Origin: Sporosarcina globispora | GTDB taxonomy: Bacteria; Bacillota; Bacilli; Bacillales; Cytobacillaceae | Assembly (NCBI RefSeq): GCF_001274725.1 | Contig: NZ_LGUF01000007.1 | Coordinates: 5,091,655 to 5,155,654 of the forward strand | Direction of reading: 5' to 3' | DNA length: 64,000 nucleotides | Part shown: positions 32,983-41,921 of the stretch, in pieces | Numbering within the stretch: the stretch's first letter is position 1 | Layout: each line of letters starts with the position of its first letter | Translations under genes and position numbers: made by a program | The notes under the pieces: model-generated | Seen by the model: the letters and a program-made list of their open reading frames with translations, nothing else | Told to the model about the DNA's origin: nothing | The model's database searches: none

Positions 32983-34374
32983 TTATTTGCCCCCCTTTGT
33001 GCCGCCAACAGTCATTTCACTTACGCGTATCATCGGCTGGCCAACATTGACAGGAATGCTTCCGCTTTGTGAACCGCACATGCCTGCACCATGGTCCAGG
33101 TTATTCGCCACCATATCAACCAGCTGAAGAGTTTTCGGGCCATTTCCTATTAATGTAGCACCTTTTAACGGTTTGCCGATTTTTCCGTCCTTTACAAGGT
33201 ACGCTTCCATGACAGCGAAATTGTAGTCGCCTGTAGTGGGATTGACCTGGCCGCCACCCATGTATTTTGTATAAATTCCATGCTCTGTATTGGATATGAT
33301 TTCTGCTGGAGTGGACTTGCCGTTTGCGATATACGTATTGGTCATCCTTGAAGTCGGCGCAAAGCGGTAGGACTGCCTTCTGCCAGATCCTGTAGATTCC
33401 ATGCCCATTCTGCGCCCGCCCAATTTATCTATCAAGTAGCCTTTTAAAATACCATTTTCAATCAGCACATTTTTACGGGCTTTTTCCCCTTCATCATCAA
33501 TCGTGATGGATCCCCATTCATTGGAAAGTGTGCCGTCATCAACATATGTAACGACATCCGAAGCCACTTTTTCGCCAATCCGATTTGCAAAAACAGAGTT
33601 CTCCTTCGCTACAAATGTAGCTTCAAGGCCATGTCCGCAAGCTTCATGGAAAATTACGCCGCCGAATTCATTATCAATGATAACAGGAAATTTCCCGCTC
33701 GGGCATGGGTCAGCGCCAAGCATCGTTACAGCGATGCGGGATGCTTCATTTGCATAATGTTCAAGGTTCAGGTTTTCCATAAATTCAAAGCCTTTATGGG
33801 CTCCAGGTCCATAAGATCCAGGCTGCATTTTGTTTCCTTCTGCAGCAATCGATTGAATGGCAAGGCGGCTTCGTACTCTGCGGTCTTCAACAAATTTACC
33901 TTCCGAGTTGGCAATCAGCACATTCTGCTCTTCATCGAAATACCTGACAGTAACCTGCTGGATGCTGTTATGATAATTCTTCGCAATTTCGTATGCTTTT
34001 TTCATTACATCTACTTTGCGAAGCTTTTCAACTTCGCGCGGATTCAGAGATATAGGATGAGCTGCCGGAATAATTTCTCTTTGCAGCTGTGCCGGCTGAA
34101 TGATTTTCTCTCCTCTGATCGCCTGTGCAGCATTGCCAGCAGCTTTCAGCAAACCTTCCCTCGATCCATCCGTTGTATAAGCATAGACACTCTGCAGGCC
34201 CTTAAACACGCGAATGCCTATCCCGAAATCCCTGCCTGATAAGCTGCTCTCAATTTTCCCGCCCTGAAGTGCAAGGTTATTGGTAAAACGATCCTCGACA
34301 AACACTTCCGCAAAGTCCCCGCCAGTATCCAGGGCTGCTGTAATAACATCATTAATGATTGATTGTGAAAGCAT
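32983..34374 (-). CDS. tldD: TldD metalloprotease subunit
   Basis: 463 aa. Catalytic zinc motif HEACGHGLEA (HExxxH) preceded by VIIDNEFGGVIFHEACG, then SVFANRIGEKVASDVVTYVDDGTL, WGSITIDDEGEKARKNVLIENGILKGYLIDKLGGRRMGMESTGSGRRQSYRFAPTSRMTNTYI in segments, and the Cys-bearing loop DHGAGMCGSQSGSIPVNVGQP. Active subunit of TldD/TldE. First gene of the two-gene operon. Confidence 0.96.
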   Translation of the reverse strand: MLSQSIINDVITAALDTGGDFAEVFVEDRFTNNLALQGGKIESSLSGRDFGIGIRVFKGLQSVYAYTTDGSREGLLKAAGNAAQAIRGEKIIQPAQLQREIIPAAHPISLNPREVEKLRKVDVMKKAYEIAKNYHNSIQQVTVRYFDEEQNVLIANSEGKFVEDRRVRSRLAIQSIAAEGNKMQPGSYGPGAHKGFEFMENLNLEHYANEASRIAVTMLGADPCPSGKFPVIIDNEFGGVIFHEACGHGLEATFVAKENSVFANRIGEKVASDVVTYVDDGTLSNEWGSITIDDEGEKARKNVLIENGILKGYLIDKLGGRRMGMESTGSGRRQSYRFAPTSRMTNTYIANGKSTPAEIISNTEHGIYTKYMGGGQVNPTTGDYNFAVMEAYLVKDGKIGKPLKGATLIGNGPKTLQLVDMVANNLDHGAGMCGSQSGSIPVNVGQPMIRVSEMTVGGTKGGK

Positions 34375-34528
34375 AAAAACCCTCCCTCTTTCTAACTTTT
34401 CAAACTATTCTAATCATATCGTACTGACCTTCATTTTAGTATGATTTTTTCCTTTTTTGACCAATAAAGAGGATGATTATTTCTCGGTCTGGAGACCTAA
34501 ATGAGGCTATTTGCGAATTTGACTTCAC

Positions 34529-34559
34529 AAAAAAAGCGCCACATACGTGGCACTTTTCT
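34529..34559 (-). terminator. Terminator of cardiolipin synthase gene
   Basis: AAAGTGCCAC / GTGGCGCTTT (leftward) with 4-nt loop and a run of T. Confidence 0.8.
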
Positions 34560-36071
34560 TTATAAAACCCCCGAAAATAGACGGGCAAAGGATTCCTTCG
34601 ATCTTTCCGCCAATCCGCGTTTATAATACTGAACCGGGCTTATTTTTTCGCTTTCCTCCATATCCTCTTCATAATGGGCAACAAGATCACGGATGGAGCT
34701 TGTACCATATAGGAAGACGTTTACTTCAAAATTCAGGTGGAAGCTTCTCATATCCATGTTCGCAGTTCCAATAGAAGCCAGTATTCCATCAACAATAATG
34801 ATCTTTTGATGCAGAAAACCTTTTTTATATGAATAAATTTCGACTCCATACCGCAGCAGTTCCTGAAAGTAAGAGCGGCTTCCGTACTGGGTCAGAAAGC
34901 TGTCATTAACTTCCGGCACCAAAATGCGCACTTCTACTCCTTTGGCTGCTGCAACCCTCAATGCCGTCCGGATTGATTCATCCGGTACAAAATATGGAGT
35001 GGCGATCCAAATAGATTTGTCTGCACAGGAAATCATCGAATAATATAAATCACTCATGATTCCCTGCTGTGTGTCAGGACCGCTTGCCACCACCTGCACC
35101 GCACCATCGAGCACATCATCATCGATTGGATACTTTACATTTCTGTAGTCCTCAAGCACGTCTTCCTTACTTACATATTCCCAGTCCAATAGAAATACCG
35201 TATGCAGCGTGTACACAGCTTCCCCTTTCAAGAGCATATGAGTATCCCGCCAGAAGCCGATTTTTTCGTTTTCGCCCAGGTATTCAACTCCCACATTCAA
35301 TCCGCCCACAAAACCGGCTTTCCCATCTATTACAACAATCTTGCGGTGATTTCTGAAATTGAATTTCTGATTGAAAAAACCGTACTTCAGGGGAGAAAAA
35401 GGCCGCACTTTAATTCCTGCATCTCCCATGGATTGTATATCCTCAAGAGTAATCCCCATGCTTCCTGCCGCATCAAAAATAAACAGCACTTCTACACCTT
35501 GTTTGGCTTTATCCATCAAGATATTGATGATTTCCTTGCCAAGCCTGTCAGATCGGAAAATATAATATTCCATATGAATAAATTCTTCTGCTTCACTCAG
35601 CTTTTTCTTTATTTCATTAAATGTCTCCTCGCCATTTTTAAGAATTTTCGCCCGTGAATTGGTGCTTAGCGGGGTCAATGCCACATTATTGGCGAATTTT
35701 GCAAAGCAGTGCTGGCTGTCCTGCAGAAAGGAAATATCAGGCGTATCTTCGCTTTTCATCAGCTTTTTCCATTCATCCCTGTCCCTGCTTCTTTTGCTTT
35801 TAAACAGATAGCCTTTCAGATAAAGCTGGCCTGAAAACAAGTAAAACAGATAGCCGGCAACCGGAAAAAACACCAGCACATACATCCACAAAAGGGTCTG
35901 ATTAGGTGTACGGTTCTCAAGCATCAAGGAATAGGCACTAATAAAAATGACAGTTGCATACAGTAAAGCAGCCCCGATTTTGATTGGCGCACCTGCATCC
36001 GTGAAAAATATCGTATACACTGATGCAATCAGGATAAATACAAATAATGATTCAACTCTTCTTTTTCTCAT
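34560..36071 (-). CDS. cls: Cardiolipin synthase
   Basis: Condenses two phosphatidylglycerols to cardiolipin at the membrane. 503 aa from ATG 36071 (TTGGAGAAG upstream; the frame starts at a TTG, 36086). Two N-terminal membrane helices, then the PLDNTC-like region and two PLD phosphodiesterase motifs: FRNHRKIVVIDGKAGFVGGLN and FLHQKIIIVDGILASIGTANMD (HxKx4D). Length and layout match Bacillus ClsA/YwnE-type enzymes. Confidence 0.95.
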   Translation of the reverse strand: MRKRRVESLFVFILIASVYTIFFTDAGAPIKIGAALLYATVIFISAYSLMLENRTPNQTLLWMYVLVFFPVAGYLFYLFSGQLYLKGYLFKSKRSRDRDEWKKLMKSEDTPDISFLQDSQHCFAKFANNVALTPLSTNSRAKILKNGEETFNEIKKKLSEAEEFIHMEYYIFRSDRLGKEIINILMDKAKQGVEVLFIFDAAGSMGITLEDIQSMGDAGIKVRPFSPLKYGFFNQKFNFRNHRKIVVIDGKAGFVGGLNVGVEYLGENEKIGFWRDTHMLLKGEAVYTLHTVFLLDWEYVSKEDVLEDYRNVKYPIDDDVLDGAVQVVASGPDTQQGIMSDLYYSMISCADKSIWIATPYFVPDESIRTALRVAAAKGVEVRILVPEVNDSFLTQYGSRSYFQELLRYGVEIYSYKKGFLHQKIIIVDGILASIGTANMDMRSFHLNFEVNVFLYGTSSIRDLVAHYEEDMEESEKISPVQYYKRGLAERSKESFARLFSGVL

Positions 36072-36193
36072 AGCCCACTTCTCCAAATCTAAAAAGGTTA
36101 CAATACGTATGTTTCCTTATACCCTTTTAAATGCCACATAGAAACCCGGCAACATTAGCTTTTCCCATTTTTAGGAGAAGAAAGCATGTTCCG

Positions 36194-36230
36194 GAAAAAA
36201 AGAAGAGTCTTGCTTGTATCGCAAAACTCT
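36194..36230 (-). terminator. Terminator of the broken small gene
   Basis: Leftward AGAGTTTTGC / GCAAGACTCT with 7-nt loop and TTCTTTTTTT tail. Confidence 0.75.
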
Positions 36231-36259
36231 GCGGCTATTGTCCGCCTCCGGTATAATGA

Positions 36260-36397
36260 TTATCCATTTCCCTGGTCCTTCAAACGGTTTTGGTGATCAA
36301 GCTTACGTTCCAGATCTTTTAGTAACTGCTCTTATTTCTGTTCGGAATTCTGCCCTTTTACAATATTTTTTAAGTCCTTGCTATTTTCCTCAGACAT
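36260..36397 (-). pseudogene. Small hydrophilic protein gene interrupted by an in-frame TAA
   Basis: Leftward from ATG 36397 (GGGGGGATTAG upstream) the frame reads MSEENSKDLKNIVKGQNSEQK, then TAA (36334-36332), then continues in the same frame as EQLLKDLERKLDHQNRLKDQ to a second TAA at 36262-36260. Both halves are helical, charged and look like one ~45-residue coiled-coil protein. Strong Shine-Dalgarno and a terminator confirm a transcription unit. Either a recent nonsense mutation or a real 21-aa peptide. The remaining gap (36087-36534) shows nothing else. Confidence 0.6.
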
Positions 36398-36534
36398 TCT
36401 AATCCCCCCTGTAACTTTTTAAATAGGTTTCCTTTCACGAGCATTGAAAAACTATTTTTAGAAAAAAGATAAAGGAGTTTGGACTGCTAACGAGAATTTA
36501 AGGGTTAGGAAATAAGCACAAAGGAGTGTCCAGG

Positions 36535-37032
36535 ATGGAGATTAGGCCTCTGCGCCAGGAAGATGCTGAAATATACAAAGTGATAAGATTGGAAGGATTA
36601 AAAAAGAATCCGGAAGCATTTGGTTCAAGCTATGAAGAGGAAGCTGGCCGCCCTCCTGAAGTTTATGGAGAACGATTTAAAGCAGATAACTCTTTTCACT
36701 TCGGTGCATTTGAAAATGGAAAGCTTATAGGTGTTGTTAGTTTAGTAAGAGAAACGGGGATAAAAATAAAGCACCGTTCCAATATTTATGCGATGTACGT
36801 GACAGAGTCCGCTCGTCAGAATGGCGTCGGCAAGAGCCTGGTCAGCCGCGCTGTGGAAAAAGCACGCTCATGGGATGGAGTTGAACAAATTCACCTGGCA
36901 GTAATGTCGGAAAATAAGCCTGCTAAAAAGCTTTACGCTTCTATAGGTTTTGAGATTTACGGCAAGGAGAGGCACGCCCTGAAAATTGATAAAAAGTACT
37001 ATGATGAAGACCTGATGGCATTGTTTTTTTAA
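36535..37032 (+). CDS. GNAT N-acetyltransferase
   Basis: 165 aa from ATG 36535 (AAAGGAGTG upstream; GTG 36526 is in that site). MEIRPLRQEDAEIYKVIRLEGLKKNPEAFGSSYEEE, GVVSLVRETGIKIKHRSNIYAMYVTESARQNGVGKSLVSRAVEKA (acetyl-CoA loop RQNGVGKSL) and KPAKKLYASIGFEIYGKERHALKI are classic GNAT blocks. Resembles the YkkB/YjcK-like acetyltransferases of Bacillus; substrate unknown. Confidence 0.93.
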   Translation: MEIRPLRQEDAEIYKVIRLEGLKKNPEAFGSSYEEEAGRPPEVYGERFKADNSFHFGAFENGKLIGVVSLVRETGIKIKHRSNIYAMYVTESARQNGVGKSLVSRAVEKARSWDGVEQIHLAVMSENKPAKKLYASIGFEIYGKERHALKIDKKYYDEDLMALFF

Positions 37033-37036
37033 TATG

Positions 37037-37069
37037 TAAAGGCAGCTTCCTGTTTGAGGAGCTGCCTTA
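37037..37069. terminator. Bidirectional terminator
   Basis: AAGGCAGCTTCC / GGAGCTGCCTT hairpin between convergent genes. Confidence 0.8.
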
Positions 37070-37072
37070 TTA

Positions 37073-37399
37073 TCATTGATATTTCTTTACAATTTCCTGC
37101 AGTTTCAGGGCTAGCCCCATCTTTCCATCTACTCTTAAGCTGCCTGTCATAAATGCCATGGTCGTGTTTAAATCGTCTTTTAATAGCTTCGTAAAGTTTT
37201 TGTCTGACAGTTTCAGTGTCACTTCAGTCTCATGAGGAGCACCCTCTTCTACGATGACTTTTCCATCCTTTAATAAAATCTGAATCGGACCGCTTTCCTC
37301 CAGGTCCACTTGAAATACGCGATTTTTTTCATCCTTGATATGTACAGGATCAGCGTTCATTTTTTCTGCCAGCTGGTATAGTTCATTTTTAACTGTCAT
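37073..37399 (-). CDS. SCP2 sterol-binding domain protein
   Basis: 108-aa stand-alone SCP2 domain, a hydrophobic-pocket fold that binds acyl or sterol-like lipids. Segments RVFQVDLEESGPIQILLKDGKVIVEEGAPHETEVTLKLSDKNFTKLLKDDLNTTMAFMTGSLRVDGKMGLALKLQEIVKKY in sequence fit the family end to end, including the FMTGSLRVDGKMGLA core. Cytosolic. Not linked to fatty-acid genes here apart from a thioesterase 2.2 kb away. Confidence 0.92.
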   Translation of the reverse strand: MTVKNELYQLAEKMNADPVHIKDEKNRVFQVDLEESGPIQILLKDGKVIVEEGAPHETEVTLKLSDKNFTKLLKDDLNTTMAFMTGSLRVDGKMGLALKLQEIVKKYQ

Positions 37400-37507
37400 G
37401 GTATATTCCCCCTTTTTTATCCCAAGCCCTTTATGTCTGAACCAATTTTATTTCAACAAATAAAAATAAATTCCTGCTAAAAAATGAATCATTATTCATT
37501 TTTCGGC

Positions 37508-37542
37508 AAAAGAATAGCACCTTACTGAAAAGGCGCTATTCC
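37508..37542 (-). terminator. Terminator of ggt
   Basis: GAATAGCGCCTTTT / AAGGTGCTATTC (leftward) with CTTTTG tail. Confidence 0.75.
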
Positions 37543-37550
37543 CATAAACT

Positions 37551-39329
37551 CTATTTTCTCTTCCCTTTACCCTTCAAATCAACACCGATGGCAGCTCCAT
37601 TACGGCTGGAGTCTGCTACACCTTTGAAGTTTCCTTTATCATGGTCTATCAAAATACTTTGGACGTTCCCAATCGTGGTCGGGCTCGGACCGTAGTTATG
37701 CCCCATTCCATTCAGCCTGTTAATAACATCTATAGGAATACCCTCTTCGTAGCGGTAGGAATTCAGGTTATTTGTATAGATCCGCGGTTCCTCGACTGCT
37801 GCTTTTAGCTCCATGTCATATTCAATGGCGTAAAGAATAGTCTGCAGTACTGATGTAATAATCGTTGGGCCGCCTGGTGAACCGACTGTCAGGACAGGCT
37901 CTCCATCTTCAAAGACTATCGTCGGTGTCATCGAGCTTAGCGGCCGCTTGTTCGGCTGGACTTCATTTGCTCCGCCTGGTACGGCATCAAAATCTGTCAG
38001 CTCATTATTCAGCATTAATCCGTAGCCTGGAACCATGATTCCTGTTCCAAATACCTGTTCAATCGTTGTCGTATAAGAGACAACATTTCCCCATCTGTCC
38101 GTTACGGAAAAATGGGTAGTCTCACCGTATTGGCGATCATTTGGCTGTTCTGCTGCTTCAAAATTGGCTTCACTGTTTTCATACTTCCATGGATCTCCCG
38201 CTTCCGGGTTTGGATTCACTTCATTCAGGCTGATGAGCTCCTGGCGCTCTTTAATGTAATCCGGGTGAAGAAGCCCATTGACCGGGACATTTACAAATTC
38301 AGGATCCCCTGCATAAACGGCACGGTCTGCATAGGCAAGATGCATGGTCTCAGCAAGCAGGTGATATTTTTCCCAGGATTTTAAATCATATTGTGATAGA
38401 TTAAAGTCATCCAAAATCTTCAGCATCTGCAGCAAAAACACTCCGCCAGAGCTTGGAGGCGGCATGCTCGCAATTTCATACCCCTGGTACTCTCCCCATA
38501 TAGGCTCGTCAATAGTTACTTCATATCCCGCAAGGTCTTCAGATGTCATCGATCCGCCAAAATCCTGCACCACACCAGCAAGAGCGTCTGCAAATTTCCC
38601 ATTATAAAAAGCGTCTGTTCCGCCAGCACGTATCATCTTCAGGGTTTTTGCAAGATCCTTCTGGACTAGACGGTCCCCTTCTTCAAGTGGTTCACCCTTA
38701 GGCAAAAATACTTTGCCGGCAGCCGTTCTGCCAAGATTATCCTGATTATTGGCAATCGCATCGGCTAATACAGAATCAATCGGGAATCCTTTATCTGCCA
38801 GCTTAATCGCAGGACCGATCAGCTGCTGCATAGGGCGTGTTCCCCATTTATTAAGAGCCGTTTCCAATCCTTTCAATGTGCCAGGCACACCGACAGCCGT
38901 ACCGCCAGTTGAACGCTCAGCAAATGGTATCGGCTTTCCGTTTTCATCCAGGAACATATCAGGTGCGGCACCGGCTGGAGCGCGTTCACGGCTGTTAATG
39001 ATAGTGGTTTCTTTCGTTTTGCCATCATAAACCATCATGAAGCCCCCGCCGCCAATTCCGGACATCATCGGTTCCACAACATTAAGGGCAAATTGCACTG
39101 CAACAGCAGCATCGATTGCATTACCGCCCTTTTTCAAAACATCTGCCCCAATTTTTGATGCCAGCGGATGGGCTGAAGCCACCATCCCATCCTTGCCGAC
39201 ATCAACCTGGCTATACCCGCCATATTCTTCATCCTTCGGCTTTTTGGCATTACCGGTTAACGGCATGGTTCCGGCAACTAATAAAATACTTAAAAGCATT
39301 GCGATACTAGCTTTCCAAACTCTTCTCAT
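37551..39329 (-). CDS. ggt: Gamma-glutamyltranspeptidase, secreted
   Basis: Transfers or hydrolyses gamma-glutamyl groups (glutathione, poly-gamma-glutamate) outside the cell. 592 aa. Sec signal peptide MRRVWKASIAMLLSILLVAGT..NAKK. N-terminal domain with GGNAIDAAVAVQFALNVVEPMMSGIGGGGFMM and NSRERAP. The self-cleavage site and nucleophile Thr are in DRQYGETTHFSVTDRWGNVVSYTTTIE; later GYGLMLNNELTDFDAVPG, RPLSSMTPTIVF and VGSPGGPTIITSVLQTI close the active site. Single gene. Confidence 0.97.
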   Translation of the reverse strand: MRRVWKASIAMLLSILLVAGTMPLTGNAKKPKDEEYGGYSQVDVGKDGMVASAHPLASKIGADVLKKGGNAIDAAVAVQFALNVVEPMMSGIGGGGFMMVYDGKTKETTIINSRERAPAGAAPDMFLDENGKPIPFAERSTGGTAVGVPGTLKGLETALNKWGTRPMQQLIGPAIKLADKGFPIDSVLADAIANNQDNLGRTAAGKVFLPKGEPLEEGDRLVQKDLAKTLKMIRAGGTDAFYNGKFADALAGVVQDFGGSMTSEDLAGYEVTIDEPIWGEYQGYEIASMPPPSSGGVFLLQMLKILDDFNLSQYDLKSWEKYHLLAETMHLAYADRAVYAGDPEFVNVPVNGLLHPDYIKERQELISLNEVNPNPEAGDPWKYENSEANFEAAEQPNDRQYGETTHFSVTDRWGNVVSYTTTIEQVFGTGIMVPGYGLMLNNELTDFDAVPGGANEVQPNKRPLSSMTPTIVFEDGEPVLTVGSPGGPTIITSVLQTILYAIEYDMELKAAVEEPRIYTNNLNSYRYEEGIPIDVINRLNGMGHNYGPSPTTIGNVQSILIDHDKGNFKGVADSSRNGAAIGVDLKGKGKRK

Positions 39330-39522
39330 ATTCTTCCTCCTTCAATTAGGTTTCTACACGTCTAACTTAAGAGGAAGAAATAGTATTATCAAGAAATAAG
39401 ATTTAATATTCTGAAAGTTAAATCTATTTTACTAGATTTCAGTATGCAAAAAGGCACACATATACTTGCAGGCTAGGAAGATATGAGGAGTTAGCATTTA
39501 CAAGTTAAAAAATGGGAAAGAC

Positions 39523-39559
39523 TTTGGGAGAAACAGCGTCTGGCGCTATTCCTCCCAAT
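39523..39559 (-). terminator. Hairpin downstream of the thioesterase gene
   Basis: TTGGGAG / CTCCCAA with inner CAGCG / CGCT pairs; leftward sequence soon runs into ATTTTTTAAC. Probable terminator ~100 nt past the stop. The rest of the gap 39330-39654 shows nothing else. Confidence 0.45.
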
Positions 39560-39654
39560 AAAAAAGCTTCTCTATCTACCATGTTCAATCTGGATGCAAT
39601 TTAATTGGCAATTATGCTATGCATCACTCTAGATCCCATTCTTCTCCCCCTTAT

Positions 39655-40167
39655 TTACCAAGGCAGACCTGTACCGTATGTCTTTGCCCTGGCTTCACTG
39701 TCCTTTCTCCGTCTTTTGCGAATTTCCGCACGTTCTTTTGCTGTTTCATATAAGCTCTTTTCTTCTTCTGTCTCAGGCACAACTGTCGGCACTGGAGTCG
39801 GCTTTCCATTCTCGTCAACCGCAACCATAGTCAAAAAGGACATAGCACACACATTCCGTCCCCCTGTCAGCAGGTCTTCTGCGATTACTTTTACGAAGAT
39901 CTCCATTGATGTCCGCCCTGTATAGGTTACAAAAGCCTCCAGGCAGACTGAATTTCCTTCATAAACCGGATGAAGAAAGTCAACGGAGTCTGTCGATGCT
40001 GTTACGACATTTCTCCTCCCATGTCTCATCGCTGCAATGGCTGCAACATCATCAATATAGGCCATAAGCTTTCCGCCGAATAATGTTCCATATGTATTCG
40101 TGTCTGGCGGCAGCACAATGCTCGTTTTTACTGTAAAAGAGTCTCTGCATGTTTTTGTTTCATTCAT
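39655..40167 (-). CDS. Acyl-CoA thioesterase (hotdog fold, YkhA-like)
   Basis: 170 aa from ATG 40167 with GGAGGGAACAAC upstream (the frame extends to 40200). Hotdog features: VLPPDTNTYGTLFGGKLMAYIDDVAAIAAMRH, VTASTDSVDFLHPVYEGNSVCLEAFVTYTGRTSMEIFVKV, and a basic C-terminal tail ERAEIRKRRRKDSEARAK. Hydrolyses medium/long acyl-CoA thioesters in the cytosol. Divergent from the TetR regulator. Confidence 0.93.
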   Translation of the reverse strand: MNETKTCRDSFTVKTSIVLPPDTNTYGTLFGGKLMAYIDDVAAIAAMRHGRRNVVTASTDSVDFLHPVYEGNSVCLEAFVTYTGRTSMEIFVKVIAEDLLTGGRNVCAMSFLTMVAVDENGKPTPVPTVVPETEEEKSLYETAKERAEIRKRRRKDSEARAKTYGTGLPW

Positions 40168-40247
40168 GTTGTTCCCTCCTGTTTTCTTAAAGCATACCAA
40201 AAGCTGATGGCTAATAAAAATAATTTGGAAAGATAGTTAAAAGGATA

Positions 40248-40296
40248 TTGCTAAAAATATCCTTTCGTCATATAATCTTATTGACCAGTGTTCAAT
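40248..40296 (+). promoter_or_regulatory. tetR promoter and operator 1
   Basis: TTGCTA (40248-40253), 17 nt, perfect TATAAT (40271-40276), followed by the 17-bp near-palindrome ATTGACCAGTGTTCAAT (40280-40296). Its complement ATTGAACACTGGTCAAT differs by one base from operator 2 at 40922-40938, identifying the TetR site. Confidence 0.85.
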
Positions 40297-40312
40297 AATG
40301 AAAGGTGATTCC

Positions 40313-40885
40313 ATGAGTCCAAGAAAATCAGCCCATGACGAACTAACAAAAGAAGCAATCATCTCTGTTGCACGTGACCTGTTTGTAAAGGAAGGATATT
40401 CCTCAGCATCCATGAGAAAAATTGCGGACACCCTGCAGTGCAGCCATGGTGCCATCTATTATCATTTCAAAAATAAGGCTCAATTATTTTACGAAATTGT
40501 TGAAGCCGATTTTCAAAAGCTCGATCAAGTCCTCGACAGTGTGCTGGGAGAATCTGCAGATACCAATGAACAGAAGCTTTTCAGCATTTTTTACCGTTAT
40601 ATCCAATTTGGGCTGACCCATCAAAAACATTATGAGCTGATGTTTTTAATTCATGATGATGATGTGAAAAGCTATCTAAATGAAGGACCAAATAAAAGCT
40701 ACATGCATTTTGCACAAGCGATTAATTCACTCGCTCCAAGATCTCTTTCCATAAAGGATATTTGGTCTGTATTTCTAAGTTTGCACGGCTTTGTCACACA
40801 TTATTGCAGATCGGAAACAACATTTGAAGAAGTGAAGGAACTCGCCTCTTCACATGCCCAATTTTTAATAAAAGCAATTTTTTAA
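40313..40885 (+). CDS. TetR family transcriptional regulator
   Basis: 190 aa from ATG 40313 (GAAAGGTGATTCC upstream). N-terminal HTH: ELTKEAIISVARDLFVKEGYSSASMRKIADTLQCSHGAIYYHFKNKAQLFYEIVE. The C-terminal ligand domain is helical with HYELMFLIHDDD and IWSVFLSLHGFVTHYCRSE, FabR/YxaF-like in feel but not assignable. The same 17-bp palindrome stands in front of this gene and of the downstream oxidoreductase, so it probably represses both. Confidence 0.94.
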   Translation: MSPRKSAHDELTKEAIISVARDLFVKEGYSSASMRKIADTLQCSHGAIYYHFKNKAQLFYEIVEADFQKLDQVLDSVLGESADTNEQKLFSIFYRYIQFGLTHQKHYELMFLIHDDDVKSYLNEGPNKSYMHFAQAINSLAPRSLSIKDIWSVFLSLHGFVTHYCRSETTFEEVKELASSHAQFLIKAIF

Positions 40886-40918
40886 AGAAATGACGTCGCA
40901 TTTCTTTAATTTTTCCCC

Positions 40919-40948
40919 TTGATTGAACAGTGGTCAATTAAATATAAA
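40919..40948 (+). promoter_or_regulatory. Promoter and TetR operator 2 before the SDR gene
   Basis: TTGATT (40919-40924), 18 nt, TATAAA (40943-40948). The spacer holds ATTGAACAGTGGTCAAT (40922-40938), a 17-bp palindrome centred on G, nearly identical to operator 1. Confidence 0.8.
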
Positions 40949-40960
40949 GGATGATGAAGA

Positions 40961-41911
40961 ATGATGAAAACAGCTGCAGTTTTAGGAGCAACAGGCGGAA
41001 TGGGCTATGCTTTGACAGAGGCATTATGCCGCAGAAATATTAAAACTATCGCTTTTGCAAGATCTGAAGAAAACCTGCTTAACTTCAAAAAAAACTGGGG
41101 ACCAAATGCTGTTATCCATTCAGGCGATGCACTGAATCCAAATGATGTTGAAAAGGCAGTGTCCGAAGCAGATGCTGTTTTTCATGCCATCAATATCCCT
41201 TACCCCGACTGGGATCCCACACTCTCAATGATCTTAAATAATATCCTGCAGGCTTGCCGCAAACATCATAAGCCTTTTATTTATGCTGATAATATATATT
41301 CCTATGGCCTTCAATCCAGCCCTGCTAACGAAGTTTCTCCCAAGAATCCGCACACAAAAAAAGGCAAGCTTCGCCAAACCTTAATTGAGACAATAAAAAA
41401 CTCAGGCGTGCCATACATCATTGCCCACTTCCCTGACTTTTACGGCCCTCATACAGGAAACACACTCTTACACTATACACTCAGCCAGATTATTGAGAAA
41501 AATAAGGGCATGTTTGTCGGCAAAACCAATATACCGAGAGAATTCATTTTTATTAAAGATGGGGCGGAAGCTTTAGCCGAACTTTCATTGAATAAAAACT
41601 CATACGGTGAAGTCTGGAATATCCCTGGAGCAGGAACCATAACCGGAGAAGAAATAGCCAGTATTGTTTCTCAGCATCTTAGCAGAGGCGTTACCTTCAG
41701 ACCTGTCCATAAATGGATGATTCGTGCCATCGGTGTTGTTGATCCCATGATGAGGGAATATACAGAATTGATGTATTTGAATCAGACGCCTGTTATTTTG
41801 GACGGCAGTAAATATGAAGCGATAATTGGCACTCTCCCTAAAACACCATACGAGTCTGGGATTAAAGTGACACTGGATCATTTACTAAACGAAAGGAATG
41901 CCGCAATCTAG
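40961..41911 (+). CDS. NAD(P)-dependent epimerase/dehydratase-like oxidoreductase (extended SDR)
   Basis: 316 aa with N-terminal Rossmann motif AAVLGATGGMGYALTEALC and basic residues suggesting NADP. Middle part HAINIPYPDWDP and FIYADNIYSYG replaces the typical YxxxK with a less clear arrangement (NEVSPKNPHTKKGKLRQTLIE). C-terminal segments NIPREFIFIKDGAEALAELS and WNIPGAGTITGEEIASI are as in SDR epimerase-like proteins that act on small molecules. Controlled by the preceding TetR gene through a shared operator. Substrate unknown. Confidence 0.88.
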   Translation: MMKTAAVLGATGGMGYALTEALCRRNIKTIAFARSEENLLNFKKNWGPNAVIHSGDALNPNDVEKAVSEADAVFHAINIPYPDWDPTLSMILNNILQACRKHHKPFIYADNIYSYGLQSSPANEVSPKNPHTKKGKLRQTLIETIKNSGVPYIIAHFPDFYGPHTGNTLLHYTLSQIIEKNKGMFVGKTNIPREFIFIKDGAEALAELSLNKNSYGEVWNIPGAGTITGEEIASIVSQHLSRGVTFRPVHKWMIRAIGVVDPMMREYTELMYLNQTPVILDGSKYEAIIGTLPKTPYESGIKVTLDHLLNERNAAI

Positions 41912-41920
41912 CGGCATTCC
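41895..41920. terminator. Bidirectional terminator overlapping the SDR stop
   Basis: Perfect GGAATGCCGC / GCGGCATTCC with 6-nt loop, T-rich on both sides. Confidence 0.85.
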
Positions 41921-41921
41921 T

